This document shows, one piece after another, positions 26,400 to 37,179 of a stretch of DNA of 64,000 nucleotides; position 1 is the stretch's first letter; each line of letters starts with the position of its first letter. The DNA comes from Bacteroidota bacterium (lineage in GTDB: Bacteria; Bacteroidota; Bacteroidia; B-17B0; Aurantibacillaceae), in the NCBI GenBank assembly GCA_030692515.1, contig JAUXZS010000029.1:62001-126000 (forward strand), read 5' to 3'. The translations under genes and the position numbers were made by a program. Under the pieces are notes generated by a model. It did no database searches. It had not been told where the DNA came from and worked only from the letters and a program-made list of their open reading frames with translations.

Positions 26400-28297
26400 T
26401 CTACTTTTTCTCCGTTTAAAAAAATACGACACCACCATTCGAAATTCAAAAAACTCCAAATTAATAAACGATGATTTATTTTATCGTTAATATGCTCATT
26501 AACTATTTTTTTTACGTAATCGCGATTAATAAACTCTGACGATACATTTTTTTTACCCAAAAGCAATTCTTTTACATAGTCTGCATTTTCGCCGCGATAC
26601 CAGCTTTCATCGGGCGCACTAAAGCCTTGTTTCTTTCTATTTAAAATACTTTCGGGCATAAAACTTGTCATGGCTTTACGCAAAACATTTTTACCATCAT
26701 CAAAATCGCGATAGCTAGCTATTTGTTTTGACTTTGAACTGTCGTTCTCATTTATTTTTTTTATTTCTGCTGTTAAATTACCAAGTTTATGTTTAACAGG
26801 TATTTTTTGGGCAAAGTTTACCAGATCATTATCCATAAACGGAAAACGTTCTTCTAAACCATTAGCCATGCTTAGTTTATCACCAACTAAAAACAAACTA
26901 GGTAAGAATGTTTTAATTTCAAAATACAATGAATTATTAATATGTTGTTCGGGTGTATCGTATTGCAATTTATTATTAAAAGTGAAAACCCGTTCAAATA
27001 TTTCGCGTGGTTCATTATGATTTAGTTTATTAAATATGCTAGCGCTAAATAATTGTTGCTTTTCGTTTTCAGGCACTAAGCGTTGCCAAAATCCGTAATA
27101 TTGATCAAAAAATTCTTTTTGATTTAAGGCATTAAAAACTCTGTAATAGCGCCATGGATATCCGCCATATAATTCATCACCACCGGTACCTTGCAAACAC
27201 ACTTTTACAAATTTTGAAGCTAAACGAGAGATATAATAATTAGGATAACTCATTCCAACTTTTAAATCTTCTAAATGATAAACTACTTTTGGTAGGCTCC
27301 AAGCTAAATCTCCCGCATTTATTACCTGTTCATAGTGTTCGGTTTTAAAAGCGTTTGCCATTAATTCTGCATCTCGTCTTTCATCATAATTTGCTTCAAC
27401 ACCTGTTACACTGCTCATGTCAAAACCACAAGTAAATGTTGCCATTCGAGGAATCATAGTTGAGCCAACCGCTGTAATTGCACCACTATCCATTCCTCCA
27501 GATAGATACGAACCAACAGGAACATCAGCCACCATTTGGCGCTTTACTGCTTGTTGAAATAATCGTAAGGTCTCATCCTTAGCATCATCAAAAGACATGG
27601 CTTCATCCGTCTTTGAAAAATCATAATCCCACCAACTATTATGAACCAATTGTTTAAAATCATTTCCAATTTCAATAGTATTGGCAGGTGGTATCATGGC
27701 CACGCCTTTAAACAAAGTACGGAACGAAAATAAATTCTGAAATGTAAAATATTCATTTAGTGCATTCAAATCAACATCAACCTTAAAACTTGGATGTTTT
27801 AAAAACGCTTTAATTTCTGAGCTGAACAAGAATGTATTTTCATTATACCAATAATAAAGCGGCTTAATTCCAAACTTATCTCTACTTAAATATACCTTTC
27901 TATTACTATGATTGAACGCGCCAATGGCAAACATTCCATTTAACCGTTCAAAAAATATAACACCGTATGCCTCAAGCCCTTCAACAATAACTTCAGTATC
28001 TGTAGTAGATGAAAATGTATGTCCTTTATTTATAAGTTCTTGCTTAAGTTCTTTAAAATTATAAATACAACCATTAAAAACGATGGTCCATTTTTTTGTT
28101 TTTGAGTGCATAGGCTGCGCGCCATTATCAGAAACATCGATTATTGATAAACGACGATGACCGAAAGATATATTTCCATCAATAAAAATACCTCTACCGT
28201 CAGGGCCGCGATGAGCAATAGCATCTGTCATTGATGAAATTATAGATTCATCAGTGCGCTGATTATTTAAATTAATTATGCCTGTTATTCCGCACAT
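26396..28297 (-). CDS. asnB: AsnB-type glutamine-hydrolysing amidotransferase (copy 2)
   Basis: A 633-residue protein with class II glutaminase (C2 in MCGITG, IAHRGPDG, GHRRLSI, FNGCIYN, STTDTEVI) and synthetase domain (PP-loop YLSGGMDSGA, CLQGTGGDELYGGYPW, EERFPFMDNDL). It is of the family used in polysaccharide clusters and differs from copy 1 in the YNG to FNG glutaminase loop and in a longer C-terminus. Placed between a methyltransferase and the formyltransferase. It likely amidates a carboxyl on a sugar or on a sugar-bound group. Confidence 0.85.
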   Translation of the reverse strand: MCGITGIINLNNQRTDESIISSMTDAIAHRGPDGRGIFIDGNISFGHRRLSIIDVSDNGAQPMHSKTKKWTIVFNGCIYNFKELKQELINKGHTFSSTTDTEVIVEGLEAYGVIFFERLNGMFAIGAFNHSNRKVYLSRDKFGIKPLYYWYNENTFLFSSEIKAFLKHPSFKVDVDLNALNEYFTFQNLFSFRTLFKGVAMIPPANTIEIGNDFKQLVHNSWWDYDFSKTDEAMSFDDAKDETLRLFQQAVKRQMVADVPVGSYLSGGMDSGAITAVGSTMIPRMATFTCGFDMSSVTGVEANYDERRDAELMANAFKTEHYEQVINAGDLAWSLPKVVYHLEDLKVGMSYPNYYISRLASKFVKVCLQGTGGDELYGGYPWRYYRVFNALNQKEFFDQYYGFWQRLVPENEKQQLFSASIFNKLNHNEPREIFERVFTFNNKLQYDTPEQHINNSLYFEIKTFLPSLFLVGDKLSMANGLEERFPFMDNDLVNFAQKIPVKHKLGNLTAEIKKINENDSSKSKQIASYRDFDDGKNVLRKAMTSFMPESILNRKKQGFSAPDESWYRGENADYVKELLLGKKNVSSEFINRDYVKKIVNEHINDKINHRLLIWSFLNFEWWCRIFLNGEKVE

Positions 28298-28300
28298 AGT

Positions 28301-29257
28301 TTACTTAGACACAATTACTGTATGTGCAGCCTCTTCACTTCTAAAAAAATCTATATTTAAATTTAAATTATAAGCCCATTGCTTGAATTCTTCGGGCGAA
28401 TAGCGCTCTGCATTACTTGGAGAATACCAATCAAAGTTACAAGAATCATTTTCTTGTTTTGTCCATTTTGGATGATAAAAACATTTAATAAAGTTCCAAT
28501 AAATAAAACGTTGAATATCATACTCACCTCCTTTTATACCTAAAGCAGGAATATCCGGACATTCGAATTTTACATTTAATTCTGTTAATCGCTTACCTAA
28601 CTCTGTTAGCTGATCAGAAAATTGCCACATTTGTTCATGCGATAAATTGTGAGTAGCTTTTCTAAAATGATCATCTACAAGCTCGCGTGGCAATGCTTTT
28701 TTTGCGTATACGTAGCAAGCAAATTTACCTCTAGGAGTTAATAGAGAGGAGAGGTGTGCAAATGTTTTTTTAGGATCTTCTGTATGATGAATAACCTGAT
28801 CGCATAAAATAAAATCTAATGTTTCTTTTTTAAAAGGGAGGTTAGCGATATCGCCACGAAAGAAAAACACATTAGGAATATGCTCATAACGTTTAGCAGC
28901 AACAATAGCTGCTTCAGAAAAATCAATCCCAAATACAGTGGCGTGAGGCGCCAACTCAGCTAACCAAGCGCTTTTATATCCCAGACCACAGCCAGCGTCA
29001 ATAATAACTTTTTTATCACTTAAAAATGCTTTTAATCCATCTAAGCTTTTAAAACCATAAAGATCGAGCACCCAGTTTTTTTGAAAAACCTCCATTTCAT
29101 TGGTACTGCTTTCTGCATCTAACTTTACCCATTTTTCGGAAAATGAATTGTTGGTTTGTGTTTGATTAAAGTGCTCGGAAATATTATTAATAATAGCAAT
29201 GTTGCCGTTAAATTTAACCGGAACAGAGAACAAATTTTGTAATTGATCTGTAGTCAT
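28301..29257 (-). CDS. Class I SAM-dependent methyltransferase
   Basis: A 318-residue protein. VIIDAGCGLGYKSAWLAEL (motif I, SAM binding), VFGIDFSE, FFFRGDIANLPF and LDFILCDQVIHHTEDP (motif IV) define the methyltransferase fold in the middle of the protein, with about 85 residues before it. It overlaps the aminotransferase gene by 1 bp. It may methylate a sugar, an amino group or the chain end; in some ABC-exported O-antigens methylation caps the chain, but this is not shown here. Confidence 0.85.
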   Translation of the reverse strand: MTTDQLQNLFSVPVKFNGNIAIINNISEHFNQTQTNNSFSEKWVKLDAESSTNEMEVFQKNWVLDLYGFKSLDGLKAFLSDKKVIIDAGCGLGYKSAWLAELAPHATVFGIDFSEAAIVAAKRYEHIPNVFFFRGDIANLPFKKETLDFILCDQVIHHTEDPKKTFAHLSSLLTPRGKFACYVYAKKALPRELVDDHFRKATHNLSHEQMWQFSDQLTELGKRLTELNVKFECPDIPALGIKGGEYDIQRFIYWNFIKCFYHPKWTKQENDSCNFDWYSPSNAERYSPEEFKQWAYNLNLNIDFFRSEEAAHTVIVSK

Positions 29258-30408
29258 TATTTTATTAATTTAATTTTTTCAACAACATAAAGAAAATCTT
29301 CTTCAACCATTTTATTGTGAAGCGGGATAGACATTGAAAATTCGTTACATTGTAACGCACCCATAAAATCCTGTGGCTTTAAATTATAATTTGTAGCGTA
29401 ATAACCCAACATATGAACGGCGTGTGTTCCGGGACGAGTACTTATACCTTGTTGTTGTAAATACTCCATGATATCATTTCGTTTCATTGGCGATTTTGAT
29501 TCATCAATAAACAACACATAACTTTGCCAACCGTGCTTATAACCTTTTTCAACTTTGGGCGTGCGTAACCACGGGATATTGCTTAACTCACTCGTATAAT
29601 AATCCGCCCATTTTTGACGCTCATCAATGAACTTATCTAATTTTTTAATTTGTACAACACCCACCGCACCTTGCAGATCTGTCATACGGTAATTAAATCC
29701 CGACAAATTAAATTCTGGTAAGATATAAGGCTTTGGTCCTTTATGTCGCTGCTCTTCGCTCACAGACGCTCCATGATTACGGAGCATATCCATTAAATTT
29801 GCAGCCTCCTCATTGTTAGTTGTAAGCATTCCTCCCTCTCCGGTTGTGACCGATTTACGAGGATGCAAAGAAAAACAACCGATATCACCTAAACTACCCG
29901 CTGGTTTGCCATTGTAACCTGATCCAGCAGCACATGCAGCATCTTCAACTATTTTAATATTTGGAAACTCTGCTTTTATTGCATCAATATCTGCACACAA
30001 TCCAAATAAATGAACCGGAATAATAGCTTTAGTTTTAGAAGTGACTTTTGATTTAAGCTGTTTAACATCAATATTAAAGGTTATGGGATCAACATCAATA
30101 AAAACCGGAATGGCGTTGCAATAAATTACTGCATTAGCAGTACTTACCCATGTAAAAGCAGGAACAATAACCTCATCACCTGGTTTTACACCCACAGCTA
30201 ATAAAGCTAAATGCAACGCGGTGGTGCAATTACTTACAGCTAAGGCGTGTTCTACCTGATGGCGCTCTGCAAATAATTTTTGCAACTCTGCAACTTTTGG
30301 TCCTTGGGTTAACCAACCACTAAAAATTGGTTCCTTTAATGCCTCCCATTCCTCTTGTCCCATCATGGGTTGTGAAATTTGTATAATTCGTTTGTCTGCA
30401 GTTTTCAT
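29257..30408 (-). CDS. DegT/DnrJ/EryC1/StrS family sugar aminotransferase
   Basis: A 383-residue PLP enzyme. VSNCTTALHLALLAVG, IVPAFTWVSTANAV, IEDAACAAGSGYNGKPAGSLGDIGCFS and the PLP-lysine segment LHPRKSVTTGEGGML are all family hallmarks. It aminates a keto-sugar nucleotide (4-keto or 3-keto). No dehydratase making the keto sugar is in the window, so this must come from elsewhere or from one of the SDR enzymes. The amine would be the natural acceptor for the formyltransferase three genes downstream. Confidence 0.9.
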   Translation of the reverse strand: MKTADKRIIQISQPMMGQEEWEALKEPIFSGWLTQGPKVAELQKLFAERHQVEHALAVSNCTTALHLALLAVGVKPGDEVIVPAFTWVSTANAVIYCNAIPVFIDVDPITFNIDVKQLKSKVTSKTKAIIPVHLFGLCADIDAIKAEFPNIKIVEDAACAAGSGYNGKPAGSLGDIGCFSLHPRKSVTTGEGGMLTTNNEEAANLMDMLRNHGASVSEEQRHKGPKPYILPEFNLSGFNYRMTDLQGAVGVVQIKKLDKFIDERQKWADYYTSELSNIPWLRTPKVEKGYKHGWQSYVLFIDESKSPMKRNDIMEYLQQQGISTRPGTHAVHMLGYYATNYNLKPQDFMGALQCNEFSMSIPLHNKMVEEDFLYVVEKIKLIK

Positions 30409-30412
30409 AGTT

Positions 30413-31359
30413 CTATTTCTTTAAAACGTTTTTTAATGTATCGGCTAATTGTTTCGTGAAAACATCTGTTCCAGTTGCATTTAAATGTGTTTCATCAAGA
30501 AATAAAAAGTCGTTATTATAATTTTTATCTAAACAAAAATCAAAATATTCTATCTCATTACTTTTATTGTAATCGTCTAATGTTTTTTTTAAGTTGTGAG
30601 GCGTGTAGCTTAAATGATATTTTTTGTAAACTGGAGAAGTATAACAAACGTAATTAACGCTATATTCTTTACATAGATTGTAGATTTTATTTAAATAATA
30701 AATATTTAAGGTATCAATCTCAAGTTCTATATTTACATCTGGATAATTCATAGAAGGAAATGAATCTTTTCGTTCAATATTTAGTTTGGCATACCCTTTG
30801 TTTTTCAATTCATTTTGATCGACCACTTTGTTAGATAAAATATTTGAAAGACGGCAATAATTATTATACTCCACATACTTTATTACTGGAATGTATCTCC
30901 ATATATAATACTTATATAATGGAACGTTCGTTTTATAAAACTGGTTTACTTCATTATCTATAGAGAGGTAGTGCATGAAAAAGTATTCAGAAAGTGGATG
31001 GGTAAATGCATTTCTACTTAACCCGCCTTCATCTACTTGCTGAATATAGTTTTTGATCGTATTTCCGTTTTTTAAAAATAAATATAGCATAAGGTAGTTT
31101 TGAGGTAACCCACTACCACCATATCCAATATTAAATCCTGATAAACCAGTTAATGAATCAAAAAGAACTGTATTAAAATTATTATGAACTCTAGACGATC
31201 CCCCTACTAGATAATCAAAATTTTGATTTTTACAGTTTATAACATAACTTGGTTTATCAATATAAAGCTTACTCATTTTTGAATCATAATAATAACTAAT
31301 GATGAATAAAAAAATGTAGGTTGTTATTAGAAATATAAATATTTTCAAAAAAAGTTTCA

Positions 31360-31360
<1 letters not shown>
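30413..31360 (-). CDS. Membrane-anchored SGNH-like protein, partner of second MBOAT
   Basis: A 315-residue protein with one N-terminal membrane helix (about 5-24) and an extracytoplasmic domain with DYLVGGSSRVHNNFN (nucleophile serine block) and LDETHLNATG (Asp/His). It overlaps the MBOAT gene by 1 bp, as in the first pair at 10383-12724, but the two SGNH-like proteins share little beyond the motifs. Likely completes O-acylation of the polymer in the periplasm. Confidence 0.6.
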
Positions 31361-32841
<1,481 letters not shown>

Positions 32842-32844
32842 TTT

Positions 32845-33816
32845 TTAAATTTTATTAGTTTCTCTCCAGGTAATAAGTCTTAACAAACCTTCTTCTAAAG
32901 AATATTTATATTCAAAACCGATTTCTTTTTTTGCTTTTACAGCTGAACCTATTCTATTTTGAACCAAGGCTCTTGCATCATCCGCACTGTATGGTTTGTA
33001 GGTTACTTTTAAGTCTGATTTTTTTAAGTTTAGAATCAAATCACAAAGCTCTTTAATTGATGTTTGCACTTCGGTCCCTACATTATAAAATCCAAAATCT
33101 TGATCACTTTTTAAAGCCTGTACATTACTTCTTGCAACGTCTTCTACATAAATAAAATCATAAGCCTGACTACCATCGCCATTAATAACTGGGGCTTCAT
33201 TTGCATCAATTTTATTAAGCATTATTGGAACCACACCTGTATAGGCGGCTGTTTGATCTTGGTGCGGACCATAAACATTCATATACCTTAGGCCAATAAC
33301 TTTTAACCCATAGCGATCATTAAAAGCTGTTGCCATTGCTTCGCCTGCAATTTTGGTTGCTCCATAAAAATTTTTATTGTTAAACGGATGTTCTTCTGTC
33401 ATTGGCAGTTGAACAGCATCACCATAAACGGATGCAGAGGACGACCATATTAATTTTTTGATGTTATTATTTACGCATGCTTCTAAAACATTAAAGGTTC
33501 CTGCAATGTTTACATCAAATGCAGTGCGGGGAAAATCTTTACAATGTAATAACCACATTGCGGAAAGACAGATGACATAATCCATACCTTTCATAGCAGT
33601 ATCCATAATATCAATTTCTCTTATATCTCCGCCAATTGGAAATATTTTACATCGTTTATCTTTAAGCGATTCAGATAAATATTCTTTTTTTCCGCGCGCA
33701 AAATTGTCGTAAACAACAACTTCCGCGACATCATCTTTTAAAAGTTCGGCCACTACAAAACTTCCAATAAAGCCTGCCCCGCCAATTACTAGTATTTTAC
33801 TGTTTTTTATTTCCAT
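32845..33816 (-). CDS. NAD-dependent sugar epimerase/dehydratase (extended SDR)
   Basis: A 323-residue extended SDR: VIGGAGFIGSFVVAEL, SSSASVYGDAVQLP, FYGATKIAGE (Tyr/Lys) and RYMNVYGPHQ. Gene order places it just after wzt, at the head of the biosynthesis genes. It most resembles UDP-glucose/UDP-uronate 4-epimerases, but the substrate is not determined. The gap to MBOAT is 3 bp and to wzt 21 bp. Confidence 0.85.
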   Translation of the reverse strand: MEIKNSKILVIGGAGFIGSFVVAELLKDDVAEVVVYDNFARGKKEYLSESLKDKRCKIFPIGGDIREIDIMDTAMKGMDYVICLSAMWLLHCKDFPRTAFDVNIAGTFNVLEACVNNNIKKLIWSSSASVYGDAVQLPMTEEHPFNNKNFYGATKIAGEAMATAFNDRYGLKVIGLRYMNVYGPHQDQTAAYTGVVPIMLNKIDANEAPVINGDGSQAYDFIYVEDVARSNVQALKSDQDFGFYNVGTEVQTSIKELCDLILNLKKSDLKVTYKPYSADDARALVQNRIGSAVKAKKEIGFEYKYSLEEGLLRLITWRETNKI

Positions 33817-33837
33817 TTTGTTTTGTTTAAAATCACA

Positions 33838-35133
33838 TTAAATCCTTTTATAACTCCAGATTGATTCTGGTTCAATATAACCATGAATGGTATCCCAGGG
33901 GTAATCTTCATTTGTATTATAACTTACCTTGTCTATTTTAAATTGATAAATATTTTCTAACCAATCTATCGTTATTCCGTCTTTAAAATAATGCACTCCT
34001 ATGGTTACTCTGTAATTATTAGGTAAAAGCTTAAAATTAAACATAACATCTACTTCGTGCATTCCTTCTTCAAAGGTATGGCTTAAGTACTTCGAATCTT
34101 TACTGTCTACAGAAAAAATAATTGGTTCTCCTAAGGAAGTAGTGATATTAATATTAATAGTTACATCTTTGATTTGTTTTAGCGCTTCTAAATAAAGCTT
34201 CAACTTAAATGGCTGATTAAATGCGAACCGTGTAAGTGAATTATCATTCATATCAGTTAAAACTATTTTCCTAAAAAAAGCCTCACCTGTACCAAACTCT
34301 CTATAAAAATCGTCTGGAATTGTTCCATCGCTTTTTAATTGTTTATCATCATTTAAATATTCCTCAACGATATCTCTTGTTGTACCAGTTTTTAAAAGTT
34401 TTCCGTTTTTTAAATATATTCCTTTTGTGCAAAGTTGTTTAACGGCTAATAAATTATGGCTGACAAAAAGTACAGTTCTTCCACTCTCTGAAACTGACCG
34501 CATTTTACCTAAACACTTCTCTTGAAATTCCTGATCGCCAACTGACAAAACCTCATCCACAATTAATATTTCAGGCTTTAAATGTGCCGCAACTGCAAAA
34601 GCTAACCGCACATACATTCCTGAAGAATAACGTTTAACGGGGGTATCAATATATTTTTCAACACCACTAAAATCCAAAATTTCATCAAAACTATCTTTTA
34701 TTTCGGCTTTTGTCATCCCTAGTATCGCACCATTTAAAAACACATTTTCTCGCCCTGTTAAATCTGGATGAAAACCTGTTCCAACTTCAAGCAAGCTAGC
34801 AACCCTCCCCTTAATTTTATATTCTCCTAATGTAGGCGCTGTTGTTCTTGACAATATTTTTAATAATGTTGATTTGCCTGCGCCATTTTTTCCTACAATT
34901 CCTAAAACATCTCCTTGATTTACATCAAAAGAAATATCCTTTAATGCCCAAACATAATCGGAGCTTCCCTTTTTGGTCCTATCATTCTCCTCACCGATTT
35001 TTAAAAACGGATCATCTTTTCCTTTAATTTTATACCAAAATCTTTTTAAATCGTCGCTTATGGTTGTGGTACCAACCTGCCCGAGGCGATATTGTTTTCC
35101 GAGATCTGTTACTTGAATTACTTTTTGACTCAT
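33838..35133 (-). CDS. wzt: O-antigen ABC exporter, ATP-binding subunit with C-terminal domain
   Basis: A 431-residue protein. The ATPase occupies residues 1 to about 250: Walker A GKNGAGKST (81-89), signature YSSGM, Walker B ILIVDEVLSVGD and FVSHN. Residues about 260-431 form an extra beta-rich domain (RKIVLTDMNDNSLTRFAF, HEVDVMFNFKLLPNNYRVTIGVHY) like the carbohydrate-binding Wzt-C domain, which reads the chain terminus before export. It pairs with the permease gene 4 bp away. Confidence 0.9.
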   Translation of the reverse strand: MSQKVIQVTDLGKQYRLGQVGTTTISDDLKRFWYKIKGKDDPFLKIGEENDRTKKGSSDYVWALKDISFDVNQGDVLGIVGKNGAGKSTLLKILSRTTAPTLGEYKIKGRVASLLEVGTGFHPDLTGRENVFLNGAILGMTKAEIKDSFDEILDFSGVEKYIDTPVKRYSSGMYVRLAFAVAAHLKPEILIVDEVLSVGDQEFQEKCLGKMRSVSESGRTVLFVSHNLLAVKQLCTKGIYLKNGKLLKTGTTRDIVEEYLNDDKQLKSDGTIPDDFYREFGTGEAFFRKIVLTDMNDNSLTRFAFNQPFKLKLYLEALKQIKDVTININITTSLGEPIIFSVDSKDSKYLSHTFEEGMHEVDVMFNFKLLPNNYRVTIGVHYFKDGITIDWLENIYQFKIDKVSYNTNEDYPWDTIHGYIEPESIWSYKRI

Positions 35134-35137
35134 AAAA

Positions 35138-36001
35138 CTAAACTGTGTCCATAAAGGACTTTTCTGTTTTATTAAAAATAATAATTGAAAAAAAGAATAA
35201 TACCATAGTAGTTATTATTGCCATGATAATAAAATATACTGAAAACACTCCGTGTCCAGTTAATATAAATTTTATTGCTTCCATTGATGAAGCAATTGGA
35301 TTACACATTAGTATTGTTTGGTTGAGGGGGCTAAACATTGACGCAGGAAAAGTAACAAAACTTAAAAACATTAATAATTGAATTGCAAATCCTAATAAAA
35401 AAGTAAAATCGCGATACTTTGTAGTAAAAGATGAAAATATAATACCTAAACTTAAACTGAAAACACCCATAATTATTATAAACAATGGCAGTAAAATAAA
35501 ATAAGCAAATTGTGGCTGAACTTGGTCAGTTTTAAAATAATAAAATAAATATACTACAGCTAACAAAGAGATTTGTAATCCTAATTTTACCAAACCGGAA
35601 ATTATTACAGAGAAGGGCATTACCAAACGAGGAAAATATACTTTTCCAAAAACAGAAGCATTTGAAATAAAAGTATTGGATGTTTTAGTTAAACAATCTG
35701 AAAAATACACCCAAAATGTTTGACCAATTAAATAAAACAAAATCGGTGGAATACCATCTGTTGAAAGTCCAGCACTTGAACTAAAAGTAAAAGTGTAAAT
35801 AATGGTAATAAAAATTGGCTGAATAAACATCCATAAAGGTCCTAATAGCGTTTGTTTATACACTGAAGTAATGTCTCTTTTAACCATTAAGGCAATAAGA
35901 TCTTTATAGGCCCAAACTTCTCTTAAATTTAAATGTAAAGAAGAAGATTTTGGTTTAACTATTATATCCCACTCCTGATTACTTTGGTTTTTGGTTGACA
36001 T
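35138..36001 (-). CDS. wzm: O-antigen ABC exporter, permease subunit
   Basis: A 287-residue ABC-2 type permease with six predicted membrane helices. The start has LREVWAYKDLIALMVKRDITSVYKQTLLGPLWMFIQP, the typical Wzm/TagG signature. It forms the export channel with the Wzt subunit downstream, moving the finished lipid-linked polymer across the inner membrane. It lies 5 bp after upxY. Confidence 0.9.
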   Translation of the reverse strand: MSTKNQSNQEWDIIVKPKSSSLHLNLREVWAYKDLIALMVKRDITSVYKQTLLGPLWMFIQPIFITIIYTFTFSSSAGLSTDGIPPILFYLIGQTFWVYFSDCLTKTSNTFISNASVFGKVYFPRLVMPFSVIISGLVKLGLQISLLAVVYLFYYFKTDQVQPQFAYFILLPLFIIIMGVFSLSLGIIFSSFTTKYRDFTFLLGFAIQLLMFLSFVTFPASMFSPLNQTILMCNPIASSMEAIKFILTGHGVFSVYFIIMAIITTMVLFFFSIIIFNKTEKSFMDTV

Positions 36002-36006
36002 TTATA

Positions 36007-36522
36007 CTATTTCAAACTTATTAATAACTCGTTAGGTAATCTAACTCTTATGCATTGCCCAATACTTTCGAGTAATACTTCAATTTGTTTATTTTCTCCT
36101 ACATCCACTACATAACCTTCTATGCCCTTTAACACGCCGGAGCTTATCTTCACTTTATCACCTTCTTTATATTTTTTGTTAATACCACTTGCCTCTAAAT
36201 GGTATCCTAATTCAACTAGCTGTTTTAGTCTATCAATTTCAATATCTCTTATTATGGCAATTTTACCTTCGCTTCTAACAAAATTTACAACGCCTTTTGT
36301 TTGCATCACCTTTTCATTTTCGCTGGGATTAATATTCACAAACACATAACCATTTAAGAGCGGTAATTCTACCATTTTTTTTCTATCGCTCCATTGGCGC
36401 ATTGTTTTTATAATTGGTATGTAAGCTACAATTCCTTTAGAATTAAGGGCATCACTAATTTTTTTTTCTGCTCTAGAACTAACATAAATCGCATGCCAAT
36501 TTTTTATTTTATTAGTTGTCAC
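36007..36522 (-). CDS. upxY: UpxY family NusG-like transcription antiterminator
   Basis: A 171-residue NusG paralogue. The NGN domain is at the N-terminus (WHAIYVSSRAEKKISDAL, KKMVELPLLNGYVFVNI, FVRSEGKIAIIRD) and the KOW domain is at about 115-165 (YKEGDKVKISSGVLKGIEGYVVDVG). The start codon is GTG at 36522. In Bacteroides such genes head capsule operons and promote full-length transcription. Here it is the first gene of a 29-gene, 31.7-kb operon, so a processive antiterminator role is expected. A dedicated leader binding site was not identified. Confidence 0.9.
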   Translation of the reverse strand: MTTNKIKNWHAIYVSSRAEKKISDALNSKGIVAYIPIIKTMRQWSDRKKMVELPLLNGYVFVNINPSENEKVMQTKGVVNFVRSEGKIAIIRDIEIDRLKQLVELGYHLEASGINKKYKEGDKVKISSGVLKGIEGYVVDVGENKQIEVLLESIGQCIRVRLPNELLISLK

Positions 36523-36573
36523 AGTTTCCTTTTTTTATGGCTTCGCCTCCTCAGTCACATTATTTTTGTGGCA

Positions 36574-36590
36574 AGTAAACGATTACTCAA
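36574..36590. promoter_or_regulatory. Candidate second regulator site before upxY
   Basis: The sequence AGTA-N6-TACTCAA repeats one 7-bp half-site and part of the other of the perfect inverted repeat at 37147-37167. It lies 52-68 bp upstream of the upxY GTG start. It may be a weaker site for the same winged-helix regulator. Weak evidence, based on one shared heptamer. Confidence 0.35.
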
Positions 36591-36609
36591 ATTATTTAAA
36601 TCTTTTAGC

Positions 36610-37143
36610 CTATTTACTCCACAACAATAATGGATGCATTCCAGGCTCTTTAATTTTATTTAAATTAAATTCATCCGACGTAAAATGTACATATCTAATT
36701 TTTTTATCAATCTTTTTTTCAGCTTTTTCAATCTGTTCAATTAAAAAAGCTTTATTAATTGTATTGCCAACTAAAACCAAATCTATAATGTTTGTTGATT
36801 GTCCTTTTGAAAGATTACCAACCAAATAAACTTTCTCTAAATCACCAATTCTTTGCAGGATATAATCTATCACATATTCTAAACCAACCATTTTTAAAAT
36901 GATTTTATTTAAGTCAGGAAAAAGTGGATGAAGCGTATTTACTGTGAAAACTTTTTTATTTCCTTCAGCGAAAGATTTAAGAAAGCCAGATTTTTCAAAT
37001 TTATTTAGTTCTAAACGAATTGCGTTAGTTGATTCACCAAACTCCTCTTCCAAACCCCTTAGATACGCAGTGTTTTTGCTATTCAAGAAAAACTTGAGTA
37101 GCAATTTAATTCGGGTTTTTGATGATATTAAAGTTTCTATCAT
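36610..37143 (-). CDS. Winged-helix regulator with degenerate nucleotidyltransferase domain
   Basis: A protein of 177 residues when started at the ATG at 37143 (MIETLISSKTRIKLLL); an in-frame ATG at 37182 would add 13 residues lying over the inverted repeat and promoter. Residues 1-75 form an ArsR/MarR-like winged helix (YLRGLEEEFGESTNAIRLELNKFEKSGF). The rest is MNT-type nucleotidyltransferase-like: EKVYLVGNLSKG in place of the usual GS-x-A-G and IDLVLVG with one acidic residue, so catalysis is unlikely. Such proteins head many Bacteroidota polysaccharide loci. It probably controls this locus. Confidence 0.7.
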   Translation of the reverse strand: MIETLISSKTRIKLLLKFFLNSKNTAYLRGLEEEFGESTNAIRLELNKFEKSGFLKSFAEGNKKVFTVNTLHPLFPDLNKIILKMVGLEYVIDYILQRIGDLEKVYLVGNLSKGQSTNIIDLVLVGNTINKAFLIEQIEKAEKKIDKKIRYVHFTSDEFNLNKIKEPGMHPLLLWSK

Positions 37144-37146
37144 AAT

Positions 37147-37167
37147 TTGAGTACTAAAACTACTCAA
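37147..37167. promoter_or_regulatory. Perfect inverted repeat next to regulator start (candidate operator)
   Basis: TTGAGTA-N7-TACTCAA is a perfect 7-bp inverted repeat three bases upstream of the ATG at 37143 and downstream of a candidate promoter. The spacing fits a dimeric winged-helix repressor site that autoregulates this gene. Confidence 0.5.
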
Positions 37168-37179
37168 TATAGCACTAAG

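Noticed and set aside
26400-26459. Longer start for the formyltransferase at 26459
   Set aside because: It would overlap the asnB gene by 64 bp. The ATG at 26399 gives a 4-bp ATGA overlap and matches the usual N-terminus MKAIFFGATKF.
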